A stretch of DNA of 64,000 nucleotides from RHKX01 sp046330415 (GTDB lineage Bacteria > Actinomycetota > Thermoleophilia > Solirubrobacterales > 70-9): the NCBI GenBank assembly GCA_046330415.1, contig JAXLSW010000012.1, forward strand, positions 1 through 64,000, read 5' to 3'. The translations under genes were made by a program, and so were the position numbers. Shown piece after piece: positions 57,253-64,000 of the stretch (positions within the stretch are counted from its first letter, which is position 1; each line of letters starts with the position of its first letter). The notes under the pieces were generated by a model, which was not told the origin of the DNA, did not search any database, and worked only from the letters and a program-made list of their open reading frames with translations.

Positions 57253-58707
57253 TCAGCCCGCGAAAACGGGTGGGGTGCGATCGGCCCAGGGCGCCGCGCG
57301 CTCGATCTGGGCCGCGATCCTGATCAGCAGGTCCTCGCGGCCGAACGGAGCAACGAGCTGAACGCCCACCGGGAGGCCGTCCTCGCTCCAATGCAGCGGC
57401 AACGAGATCGCCGGCTGGCCGGTGACGTTGAAGAGCGCCGTGAATGCACCGGAGCCGAGGCAACGCGTGTAGCCCCCGAGGTCCGGCTGGGAGGTGTCGA
57501 TCTCGCCGATCCGCGGGGGCACCTCGGCCATCGTCGGCGTCAGCAGGAGGTCGTAGCCGGACTCGAACCACATCGCGATCATCCGGCTCAGGCCCTGGTG
57601 CAGGGTGACGTCAAGCAGGTAGCGGCCGCCGGTCCGGGCGTGGCCGATCTCGGCCATCTGCCAGGTAAGCGGCTCGACGTCGTCGGCTGTCAGCTCACGG
57701 CCGAGAAGGACGCCGAGCTGCGTCAGCGTCGCCGCCTGCCCGGCCGCCCAGCGCGTCAGGAAGGTGTCGCCGATGTCGGGGCCGTCCGCCCCCTCCGGGA
57801 GCAGATCCAGGAACGAGCTCTCCTCGACGTCGTGGCCGAGCGACTCGACCAGCTTCGCGGCGTTGCGGACGGCGTCGATGCAGGGCTGTTCCACCTCGAA
57901 TTCGACCGGGGCGCGGTCCATGATCCCGATGCGTAGCCCGCCGCTTTCGTCGTTCAGCTCCTCGACGTAGGGCCGCAGCGGCGGCGGCGCGACGTAGGGA
58001 TCACCGGGAGCGGCGCCCTCGACCGCGTCGAGCAGGCGGGCTGTGTCGCGGACCGAGCGAGAAACGCAGAGCTCGACGGTCATCCCGCCCATGTTGTCCC
58101 CCACCACCGGGCCCTCGCTGATCCGCTGCCGAGTCGGCTTCAGCCCGACCAGGCCGCAGTTGGAGGCGGGGATCCGGATCGAGCCTCCGCCGTCGTTGGC
58201 GTGCGCCATCGGCACGATGCCCGCCGCCACCGCTGCGCCTGAGCCGCCGCTCGAGCCTCCGGGCGTGCGATCGGTGTCCCAGGGGTTGCGCGAGGCGCCG
58301 TAGGCATCCGGCTCCGTCGTCGCGACGATGCCGAGCTCGGGGGTGTTGGTCTTGCCGAAGGTGATCAGGCCCGCACCGCGGAAGCGCTGGGCGAGGTAGG
58401 TGTCGACCGGCGCGCGGAAGCCCGCCTCCTTGAGGACCTTCATGCCCATGTGAAGCGGTTGCCCCGCGAAGGCCGCGCCGAGATCCTTGAGCAGGAAGGG
58501 AACGCCCTTGAAGGGACCGTCGGGAACGTCGCCGGCGGCCGCCTCGCGGGCCTCGTCGGAGAGGTCGTGGATGATCGCGTTGATCTCGGGGTTGACCTTC
58601 TCAGCGCGCGCGAGAGCGGCGTCGAGGAGCTCAGCCGCAGAGGCCTCGCCGGACTGCACGAGCTCCGCCTGCGCGGTCGCGTCCATCCGGGCCAGATCGT
58701 CGCTCAC
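57253..58707 (-). CDS. Amidase signature family hydrolase
   Basis: A 484-residue amidase. The Ser-Ser-Lys triad is visible: Lys74 in PFLLKDLG, the cis-Ser in TPGGSSGGSGAAVAAG (152/153), and the nucleophile Ser176 in NDGGGSIRIPASNCGLVGLKPT. TFGKTNTPELG and GQPAISLPLHW are also typical. The substrate (aryl, aliphatic or peptide amide) cannot be told. GatA is unlikely because the gatC/gatB partners are missing. The start is GTG at 58707 with AGGAG upstream. It sits between dapB and dapA on the same strand, an insertion into an otherwise conserved gene order. Confidence 0.87.
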   Translation of the reverse strand: MSDDLARMDATAQAELVQSGEASAAELLDAALARAEKVNPEINAIIHDLSDEAREAAAGDVPDGPFKGVPFLLKDLGAAFAGQPLHMGMKVLKEAGFRAPVDTYLAQRFRGAGLITFGKTNTPELGIVATTEPDAYGASRNPWDTDRTPGGSSGGSGAAVAAGIVPMAHANDGGGSIRIPASNCGLVGLKPTRQRISEGPVVGDNMGGMTVELCVSRSVRDTARLLDAVEGAAPGDPYVAPPPLRPYVEELNDESGGLRIGIMDRAPVEFEVEQPCIDAVRNAAKLVESLGHDVEESSFLDLLPEGADGPDIGDTFLTRWAAGQAATLTQLGVLLGRELTADDVEPLTWQMAEIGHARTGGRYLLDVTLHQGLSRMIAMWFESGYDLLLTPTMAEVPPRIGEIDTSQPDLGGYTRCLGSGAFTALFNVTGQPAISLPLHWSEDGLPVGVQLVAPFGREDLLIRIAAQIERAAPWADRTPPVFAG

Positions 58708-58786
58708 TTCTCTCTCCTCGTCGCTGTTGGGGTCGGGCGGTTTGCAGGCGAACCCTATAGACGCCGGCGCCACGGCCGAGCGGCGC

Positions 58787-59476
58787 TCAAAGCAGAGCTT
58801 CGAGCCCGACTGTCAGGGGATCGGGGAGCGAGCCGACGCGGCGGCAGGCGAGGACGACGCCGGGCATGAACGAGCTCCGGTCGATCGAGTCGTGACGGAT
58901 CGTGAGGGTCTGCCCCACGCCGCCGAACACGAGCTCCTGGTGGGCAACCAGGCCCGGCAGGCGGAGCGAGTGGATCGGCCGGTGCACATTCGCCCCGGCT
59001 GCCTCGAGCAGCTCGGCGGTGCGGGCGGCGGTACCCGACGGCCTGTCCAGCTTGCGGTCGTGATGCAGCTCGACGATCTCAACCTCCGGCATGTGCTCGG
59101 CGACCCGCTGGCCGAGCTCCATCATCAGCACGGCGCCGATGGCGAAGTTGGGGGCGACGAACGCGCGCGGCCCCTCTCCCCCGTTCCAGCCCCGTTCGGC
59201 GGCCGCCCGCAGCGCGTCGAGGTCGAAGCCGGTCGTACCGACGACGACACTGACGCCCGCCTCGAGGCACTCGGTGGCGTTTCCGAGCGCGGTGTCGGGG
59301 ATCGTGAAGTCGACGACGACGTCGGTCTCTCCGAGGACGTCGGCGAGCGCGGTGTCGAGCGCCGGATCGGCGCGACCGCTGAGCTCGAGGCCCGCGGCCG
59401 CCTCCACGGCGTCGCAGACGGTCGCCCCCATTCGCCCTGCGGCACCGGCGACGGCGACTCGAACGGGTTCGGGCAT
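58787..59476 (-). CDS. dapB: 4-hydroxy-tetrahydrodipicolinate reductase
   Basis: A 229-residue DapB, which reduces the DapA product with NAD(P)H. The nucleotide loop is VAVAGAAGRMGATV (residues 7-20). VVDFTIPD, VVVGTTGFD, APNFAIGAVLMM and the active-site ELHHDRKLDRPSGTA (His138, His139, Lys142) are intact. The length is at the short end for the family. It lies 10 bp downstream of the M16 peptidase gene and 79 bp upstream of the amidase on the same strand. Confidence 0.94.
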   Translation of the reverse strand: MPEPVRVAVAGAAGRMGATVCDAVEAAAGLELSGRADPALDTALADVLGETDVVVDFTIPDTALGNATECLEAGVSVVVGTTGFDLDALRAAAERGWNGGEGPRAFVAPNFAIGAVLMMELGQRVAEHMPEVEIVELHHDRKLDRPSGTAARTAELLEAAGANVHRPIHSLRLPGLVAHQELVFGGVGQTLTIRHDSIDRSSFMPGVVLACRRVGSLPDPLTVGLEALL

Positions 59477-59485
59477 GCCTCCAGC

Positions 59486-60772
59486 TTATGCAGCCAGCGC
59501 TTCGCTGACCGGCGCCACCGCGCCGCGGAAGCGGGCCTCGTCGGCGCCGATGCAGGCGGCGGACATGCGCTCCGGCGCGTACAGCTCGTTGGCGAGCTCG
59601 TGGACGTCCTCGAGCGTGACCGCATCGGTGCGCTCGATCAGCTCGTCGATCGAAAGCAGCGGGAGGCCGAAGAGCATCGAGCGGGCGTTGCGCGCCATCC
59701 GGGCCGGCGTCGATTCGAGGGACAGGACCATCCGGCCCTTGACGCCCTCCTTCGCCCGCTCCAGCTCCTCCGCGGTGACGCCATCGCGACGAAGCGACTC
59801 GAGCTCGCGGCCGATGATCTCGCACGCTTCGGCGACGTTGTCCTCGCGGGTGCCCACGTACATCGCCACGGTGCCGCGATCCACGTACTGCTCGGAGTAC
59901 GAACCGACCGAGTAGGCGAGGCCGCGCTTCTCGCGCACCTCGCGGAACAGGCGCGAGGAGGTCGAGCCACCGAAGATCGTGTCCATGACGCCGAGCGCGA
60001 AGCGGCGGTCGTCGTTGCGGGGGATTCCGGGAGCACCGAAGCAGATGTGGTACTGCTCGGTCTCCTTCGGGTAGAAGCACAGCCGCGGCTCGTGCGCGGG
60101 CCCGCCCCCGTTGGGGCCGGCCACATCGCCTGGCCCGGGCTGGAAGTGCTCGCGGACGAGCTCGACGATGCGCTCGTGCTCGAGGCTGCCGGCGGCGGAG
60201 ACGACGAGGTTGGAGCCGCGGTAACGGTCCTGGTGGTAGGCCGAGATGTCGGGGATCGGGATCGAGCCGATGACGTCGGCCGTTCCCAGGACCCGGCGCC
60301 CGAGCGGATGGTCGCCGAAGATCGCGTCGGCGAGCACGTCGTGCACGCGGTCGGAGGGCTCGTCCTCGTACATCGCGATCTCCTCGATCACCACCTGGCG
60401 CTCGGAGTCGATGTCGGGGAACGTCGGCTTCAGGAACATCTCGGCGAGCAGGTCGAGGGCGGCCTCGGTGTGCTCGTCGAGGAACCTCGAGAAGAGGTGC
60501 GTCGTCTCCTTGCTGGTGGCCGCGTTGGTGGCGGCTCCGAGGCCATCGAAGTACTCGGAGATCTCGATCGCCGAGTACCTGTCTGTGCCCTTGAACAGCA
60601 GGTGCTCGAGGAAGTGCGAGACGCCGGCTTGTGCCGGCGTCTCGTCACGTGATCCGGTCCGGACCCAGAGGCCGAGGGTGACCGAGCGGAACGACGGGAC
60701 TGCTTCGGTGACGACCTTGAGGCCGCCATCGAGCTCCGTCAGCTCGACACCCTCGGGTAGCTGCTGGGTCAA
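59486..60772 (-). CDS. M16 family zinc peptidase (processing-peptidase-like)
   Basis: A 428-residue pitrilysin-type metallopeptidase. The inverted zinc motif HxxEH is His53-Phe-Leu-Glu56-His57 in VSHFLEHLLFKG, with a downstream Glu in TFPDIDSERQVVIEEIAMYED. YRGSNLVVSAAGSLEH, FGGSTSSRLFREVREKRGLAYSVGSYSEQY (the R-x-x-x-x-R/Y substrate loop) and the second, inactive-type half complete the fold. Its location between pnp and dapB matches YmxG-like peptidases of other Gram-positives, whose role is not well defined. Confidence 0.92.
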   Translation of the reverse strand: MTQQLPEGVELTELDGGLKVVTEAVPSFRSVTLGLWVRTGSRDETPAQAGVSHFLEHLLFKGTDRYSAIEISEYFDGLGAATNAATSKETTHLFSRFLDEHTEAALDLLAEMFLKPTFPDIDSERQVVIEEIAMYEDEPSDRVHDVLADAIFGDHPLGRRVLGTADVIGSIPIPDISAYHQDRYRGSNLVVSAAGSLEHERIVELVREHFQPGPGDVAGPNGGGPAHEPRLCFYPKETEQYHICFGAPGIPRNDDRRFALGVMDTIFGGSTSSRLFREVREKRGLAYSVGSYSEQYVDRGTVAMYVGTREDNVAEACEIIGRELESLRRDGVTAEELERAKEGVKGRMVLSLESTPARMARNARSMLFGLPLLSIDELIERTDAVTLEDVHELANELYAPERMSAACIGADEARFRGAVAPVSEALAA

Positions 60773-60801
60773 TCCGGATCCCTCAGATACCTGGTGGGGA
60801 G

Positions 60802-63069
60802 CTAGTCGCGACGACGGCGCTCGCGGTCACCGCCGCGTCCGCCGCGGTCACGTCCGCCGCGTCCGCCGCGATCGCCGCCGCGTCCGCGATCACGACTGCC
60901 GCCGCCACGAGGGCCACGGTCGCCGCTGCCGACTGCTGCGAGCTCCTCCTTCGACTTGCCGACCACGGCCGGATCGTCGGAGCGGCGCAGGCCGATGCGG
61001 CCGCGCTCGCGGTCGACCTCGACCACGGTGACGTCGATCTCGTCGCCCTGGGAGAGCACGTCCTCGACGGTCTCGACCCGCTCACCCGGCTTGACCGCCG
61101 AGATGTGCAGGAGGCCGTCGGTGCCCTTGACCAGCTCGACGAACGCGCCGAAGGTCGTGGTCTTGACGACCTTGCCCTTGAACGTGTCGCCGACCTCGGC
61201 CTCACGGGTCATCGCCTCGATCTGCGCGATGCAGGCCTCGACGAGCTCACCGTTGGCCGCGTAGACGCGGATCGTGCCGTCGTCCTCGACGTCGATCTGG
61301 GCCTCGAACTCCTCGGAGAGGCCGCGGATCGTCTCGCCGCCCTTGCCGATGACCGCGCCGATCTTCTCCGGGTCGATCTTGATCGACTCGATGCGCGGGG
61401 CCGTCGGGCTGAGCTTCTCGCGCGGCCCGTCGATCGCCTCCGCCATCTTGCCGAGGATGAAGAGCCTGCCCTGGCGGGCCTGCTCCAGCGCCTCGCGCAG
61501 GATGTCGAAGGTGACGCCGGTGATCTTGATGTCCATCTGGAGGGCGTTGATCCCGTCCTCCGTGCCGGCGACCTTGAAGTCCATGTCGCCGAGGTGATCC
61601 TCGACGCCGGCGATGTCGGTGAGGACGATCACGTCGTCGCCCTCCTTGATCAGGCCCATGGCGACGCCGGCGACCGGCGAGGAGACGGGAACGCCCGCCG
61701 CCTGCAGGGCCATCGACGAGGCGCAGACCGAACCCATCGACGAGGAGCCGTTGGACTCCAGCGTCTCCGAGACCACGCGGGTCACGTACGGGAAGTCCTC
61801 CACGCTCGGCATCGCCGGCTCCAGCGCCTTCTCGGCGAGGGCGCCGTGACCGATGTCGCGACGCTTGGGCCCGCGCATGAAGCCGGCCTCCCCGACCGAG
61901 AAGGGCGGGAAGTTGTAGTGGTGGAAGAAGGTCTTGGTCTCCTTCAGGCCGAGGTTGTCGAGCCGCAGGTCCATCCGCGTCGTGCCGAGCGCGACGTTGG
62001 AGAGGATCTGGGTCTCACCGCGGGTGAACAGCGCCGAGCCGTGGACGCGCGGGGAGACGTCGACCTCGGTCTCGATCGGACGGATCTCGTCCTGGGCGCG
62101 ACCGTCGGGACGCTTCTTGTCGACGGCGATGCGACGACGGATCGTCGTCTTCTCGATCGAGCCGAACGCGGCGGAGACCTCCGAGCGACGGGCGGCGTCA
62201 GCCTCGTCGTCGCCGGTGTCGGGCGCGTACTGGGCCAGAACCGCGTCCTTGATCGCCTCGATCGCCTCCTGGCGCGCGAGCTTCTCGGGGACGCTGGTGG
62301 CCTCGTCGATCGCGGTCTGGTGCGAGCCGACGATCTGGTCGATCAGGCCCTGATCGATGCTCGGGGCCTCGACCTCGATCTTGTCCTTGCCGGCGATGGA
62401 CGCCAGCTCCTCCATCGCGCCGACGAGCTTCTTGATCTCGCTGTGGGCGATGTCGAGCGCGTCGAGCACCTCGGCCTCGGTGACGCCGTCGGAGCCACAC
62501 TCGACCATCAGGATCGCGTCCTTGGACCCGGAGACGATGAGGTCCATCGTCAGGTTCTCGTGCTCCTCCTCGGGCGGGTTGACGACGAAGTCGCCCTCGA
62601 GCTTGCCGACGCGGACCGCGCCGACGTACTCGGCCACGGGGACCGGGGAGATCGCGAGGGCCGCGGAGGCGCCGTTCATCGCGAGGATGTCGTAGGGGTG
62701 AACCTGGTCGACCGAGAGCGGCATCGAGACGAGCTGCGTCTCGTAGTGCCAGCCCTTCGGGAAGAGGGGTCGCAGCGGACGGTCGATCATCCGGGCGGTC
62801 AGCGTCGCCTTCTCGCCGGCTCGCGCCTCGCGGCGGAAGTAGGAGCCGGGGATCTTGCCGACGGCGTAGTGCCGCTCCTCGACATCGACGGTCAGCGGCA
62901 GGAAGTCCACATCGCGGAGGTTGCCCATGGTGGCCGTGCAGAGGACGTGGGTCTCGCCGCTCTTGACGACGACCGCGCCGCTCGCCTGACGAGCCAGCTT
63001 GCCGGTCTCGAACGAGATCTCCTCGCCCCCAACCTCAACGGAGACGCTCTTGACGTCGAACATACTCAT
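60802..63069 (-). CDS. pnp: Polyribonucleotide nucleotidyltransferase (PNPase)
   Basis: A 755-residue PNPase, the phosphorolytic 3'-5' exoribonuclease. The first RNase PH domain begins ISFETGKLARQASGAVVVKSGETHVLCTATMG and carries FFRREARAGEKATLTARMIDRPLRPLFPKG. The helical linker and second PH domain follow, with GSALFTRGETQILSNVALG and PFSVGEAGFMRGPKRRDIGHGALAEKAL. KH (IGAVIGKGGETIRGL, about 570) and S1 (GDTFKGKVVKTTTFGAFVELVKGTDGLLHIS) domains come next. The tail of about 40 residues is made of RGG/RD repeats. The ATG at 63069 has AAGGA 11 nt upstream. The upstream frame to 63297 is not supported. Confidence 0.95.
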   Translation of the reverse strand: MSMFDVKSVSVEVGGEEISFETGKLARQASGAVVVKSGETHVLCTATMGNLRDVDFLPLTVDVEERHYAVGKIPGSYFRREARAGEKATLTARMIDRPLRPLFPKGWHYETQLVSMPLSVDQVHPYDILAMNGASAALAISPVPVAEYVGAVRVGKLEGDFVVNPPEEEHENLTMDLIVSGSKDAILMVECGSDGVTEAEVLDALDIAHSEIKKLVGAMEELASIAGKDKIEVEAPSIDQGLIDQIVGSHQTAIDEATSVPEKLARQEAIEAIKDAVLAQYAPDTGDDEADAARRSEVSAAFGSIEKTTIRRRIAVDKKRPDGRAQDEIRPIETEVDVSPRVHGSALFTRGETQILSNVALGTTRMDLRLDNLGLKETKTFFHHYNFPPFSVGEAGFMRGPKRRDIGHGALAEKALEPAMPSVEDFPYVTRVVSETLESNGSSSMGSVCASSMALQAAGVPVSSPVAGVAMGLIKEGDDVIVLTDIAGVEDHLGDMDFKVAGTEDGINALQMDIKITGVTFDILREALEQARQGRLFILGKMAEAIDGPREKLSPTAPRIESIKIDPEKIGAVIGKGGETIRGLSEEFEAQIDVEDDGTIRVYAANGELVEACIAQIEAMTREAEVGDTFKGKVVKTTTFGAFVELVKGTDGLLHISAVKPGERVETVEDVLSQGDEIDVTVVEVDRERGRIGLRRSDDPAVVGKSKEELAAVGSGDRGPRGGGSRDRGRGGDRGGRGGRDRGGRGGDRERRRRD

Positions 63070-63113
63070 GTATTCGTTTTTCCTTCCGGGGTCGTCGCTT
63101 CTGAATTGGCGGG

Positions 63114-63680
63114 GTGACTGCTGCGCAGGACCCGTGCGGTGACGACCCGAGTGTTTCGGGAATTGTCGATTCGCCGCGGGAGAGTACAGATGCCCGCACC
63201 CGCTCTGCGTTTCGTACGACCGGCCTGCCTGCTGATCGTCTGCCCGCGGGCATATCGTCGCCTGCGGCCACCGTGCACGCTCCCGACCCATACACAAGCC
63301 GGCTGCAGGCCAACATGCGGCTGCTCTCGCAGCGGCTCGCCCAGCTCGACCAGCAGGCGCGCCAGCTCGCGGCCGAGAACGAGGCGCTGCGCCACGAGCT
63401 CGACCTCAACGCCCGCGGCGCCGTGGGCCAGGCGCGGATGGAGGCGGAGCAGATCGTCGCCGCGGCCGAGGAGCGGGCTGCCGCCATCGATGCGATGACG
63501 AAGGTGAAGGTCGAGCGTCGCCTCCAGGAACAACGTGAGGCGCTCGCCAAGCAGGCCGCCGACCTCGAGGTCGTGGCGCGGGCGAGGATCGCCGAGCTCA
63601 AGGACACGGCCGCGGCGATGGGCGACGAAGCGAGCGAAGGCGCCGAGGGAGCAGACGCGGGGCGCGAAGAGCACCCATAG
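63114..63680 (+). CDS. Hypothetical coiled-coil protein
   Basis: Up to 188 residues. The first ~60 are low-complexity and poorly conserved in appearance. From about residue 60 to 170 a continuous coiled coil is predicted by eye: MRLLSQRLAQLDQQARQLAAENEALRHELDLNARGAVGQARMEAEQIVAAAEERAAAIDAMTKVKVERRLQEQREALAKQAADLEVVARARIAEL. The REAE/EQIVAAAEE pattern recalls DivIVA-like or SMC-hinge helices, but no family can be named. The true start is uncertain and could be the ATG at 63315. It is divergent from pnp, 44 bp apart. Confidence 0.5.
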   Translation: MTAAQDPCGDDPSVSGIVDSPRESTDARTRSAFRTTGLPADRLPAGISSPAATVHAPDPYTSRLQANMRLLSQRLAQLDQQARQLAAENEALRHELDLNARGAVGQARMEAEQIVAAAEERAAAIDAMTKVKVERRLQEQREALAKQAADLEVVARARIAELKDTAAAMGDEASEGAEGADAGREEHP

Positions 63681-63707
63681 CGTGGTCCACGCTCGCCGTG
63701 ACCAACG

Positions 63708-63823
63708 TGTCACCGAGAAGCGGGGAATAGGTCCGCTTCCCGGTGACAGGTCCTTCGATCCCGGGTGCCCGGCCGACCTGTCACCCGGGAGCGGGGAATA
63801 GGTCCGTTCCCCGGTGACAGGTC
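63708..63823. repeat. Two copies of a ~46-nt hairpin repeat (GGTGACA type)
   Basis: Copies at 63708-63753 and 63779-63823 share GCGGGGAATAGGTCCG in the centre, TGTCACC at the left and CCGGTGACAGGTCC at the right. Each can fold as TGTCACCG/CGGTGACA outside and GGGGAA/TTCCCC (or GGGAA/TTCCC) inside. They follow the coiled-coil gene. This family differs from the 38-nt GGGGTGAC family but has the same nested-hairpin design. Confidence 0.75.
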
Positions 63824-64000
63824 CACGACTGATCCGCCACGGCTGGCGCCGGGGCGATGGGCAGCGAGGGGAGCGTGGGAGGTCCCAGTGGGGCCGGCCG
63901 TCGCGGTGAGCTCCCCACTTCCCTTCGCTGCCGGTCGTGAGACGCGGGGCGATCGCCCCGCACCCCGCACCGATTCGCAATCGCGCGTCTATGGGACCTG
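63824..64000. other. Non-coding right end with a 16-bp palindrome
   Basis: No supported gene from the last hairpin to the window end. A perfect palindrome CGGGGCGATCGCCCCG lies at 63945-63960. The open frames here read through hairpin repeats in several phases and are not credible genes. Confidence 0.4.

Noticed and set aside
57253..58707. gatA (subunit of tRNA amidotransferase)
   Set aside because: No gatC or gatB neighbours, and the gene lies in a dap cluster; only the general amidase signature is supported.
61105..63117. 670-codon plus-strand frame antisense to pnp
   Set aside because: GC-rich antisense frame with Arg/Asp/Leu bias and no domain; pnp on the other strand is complete and unmistakable.
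63710..63970. Minus-strand ORF with repeated DLSPG-NGPIP segments
   Set aside because: The peptide repetition simply reflects translation of the hairpin repeats; there is no start signal or domain.

Overview
The window is about 64 kb of very GC-rich DNA (roughly 70% by eye) with tightly packed genes, many GTG or TTG starts and frequent 4-nt stop/start overlaps. The gene set points to a Gram-positive, actinobacterial-type organism. It has the MurT/GatD peptidoglycan amidation pair, RNase J and RNase Y together, a DapL-type diaminopimelate route, and the block pnp - M16 peptidase - dapB - dapA - rnj - ftsK - rodZ-like - cinA - recA - recX - rny - miaB - miaA - dapF, which is recognisable across Gram-positives. 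RNase Y in an actinobacterium-like context and several secreted PKD, Ig or delta-60 proteins suggest the Thermoleophilia/Solirubrobacterales branch. That placement is inference; no rRNA, tRNA or marker comparison could be made here.

Layout. 1-7.4 kb: lipid and accessory genes (WS/DGAT fragment, acyl-CoA ligase, DUF1254 protein, PucR-like regulator, DHFR-like protein, SDR, TMEM175-like channel, ABM monooxygenase). 7.4-12.0 kb: a four-gene tungstate/molybdate-type ABC importer whose binding protein carries an extra C-terminal region and whose operon holds a secreted PKD protein. 12.0-18.6 kb: sulfatase, membrane protein, flavin reductase, PRC-barrel protein, alpha/beta hydrolase, two tandem lipoprotein cyclophilins, methyltransferase. 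18.65-24.9 kb: one apparent operon of lipid kinase, MurT, a methyltransferase-GatD fusion, a RimB-like protease, a RimK-like ligase and an AstE-like deacylase. 25-36.5 kb (mostly minus strand): DUF2237, dut, hflX, a cyclase with a degenerate hydrolase domain, dapL, an ArsR/SRPBCC pair facing clpP, dapF, miaA, miaB, a membrane-anchored cytochrome c. 36.5-48.2 kb: rny, recX, thpR, recA, two secreted proteins, cinA, rodZ-like, ftsK. 48.3-54.7 kb: a two-component system, a candidate structured RNA with a strong terminator, DUF445, and an islet flanked by a 270-bp direct repeat. 54.7-63.1 kb: rnj, dapA, amidase, dapB, M16 peptidase, pnp. The right end is a coiled-coil ORF followed by hairpin repeats.

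How the genes fit together. dapA, dapB, dapL and dapF would form an aminotransferase-type lysine/DAP pathway. The DapF, however, has serine in place of both catalytic cysteines. MurT and GatD would amidate the D-Glu of lipid II. RNase Y, RNase J and PNPase supply the main RNA-decay enzymes. RecA and RecX sit behind a plausible LexA-type box.

The most unusual items are the Ser/Ser DapF, the methyltransferase-GatD fusion that keeps an internal ribosome binding site, the repeat-flanked islet at 52.1-54.3 kb, the 38-nt hairpin family found as two tandem pairs, and an RNase Y with no membrane anchor. No CRISPR array, transposase, tRNA or rRNA was recognised.
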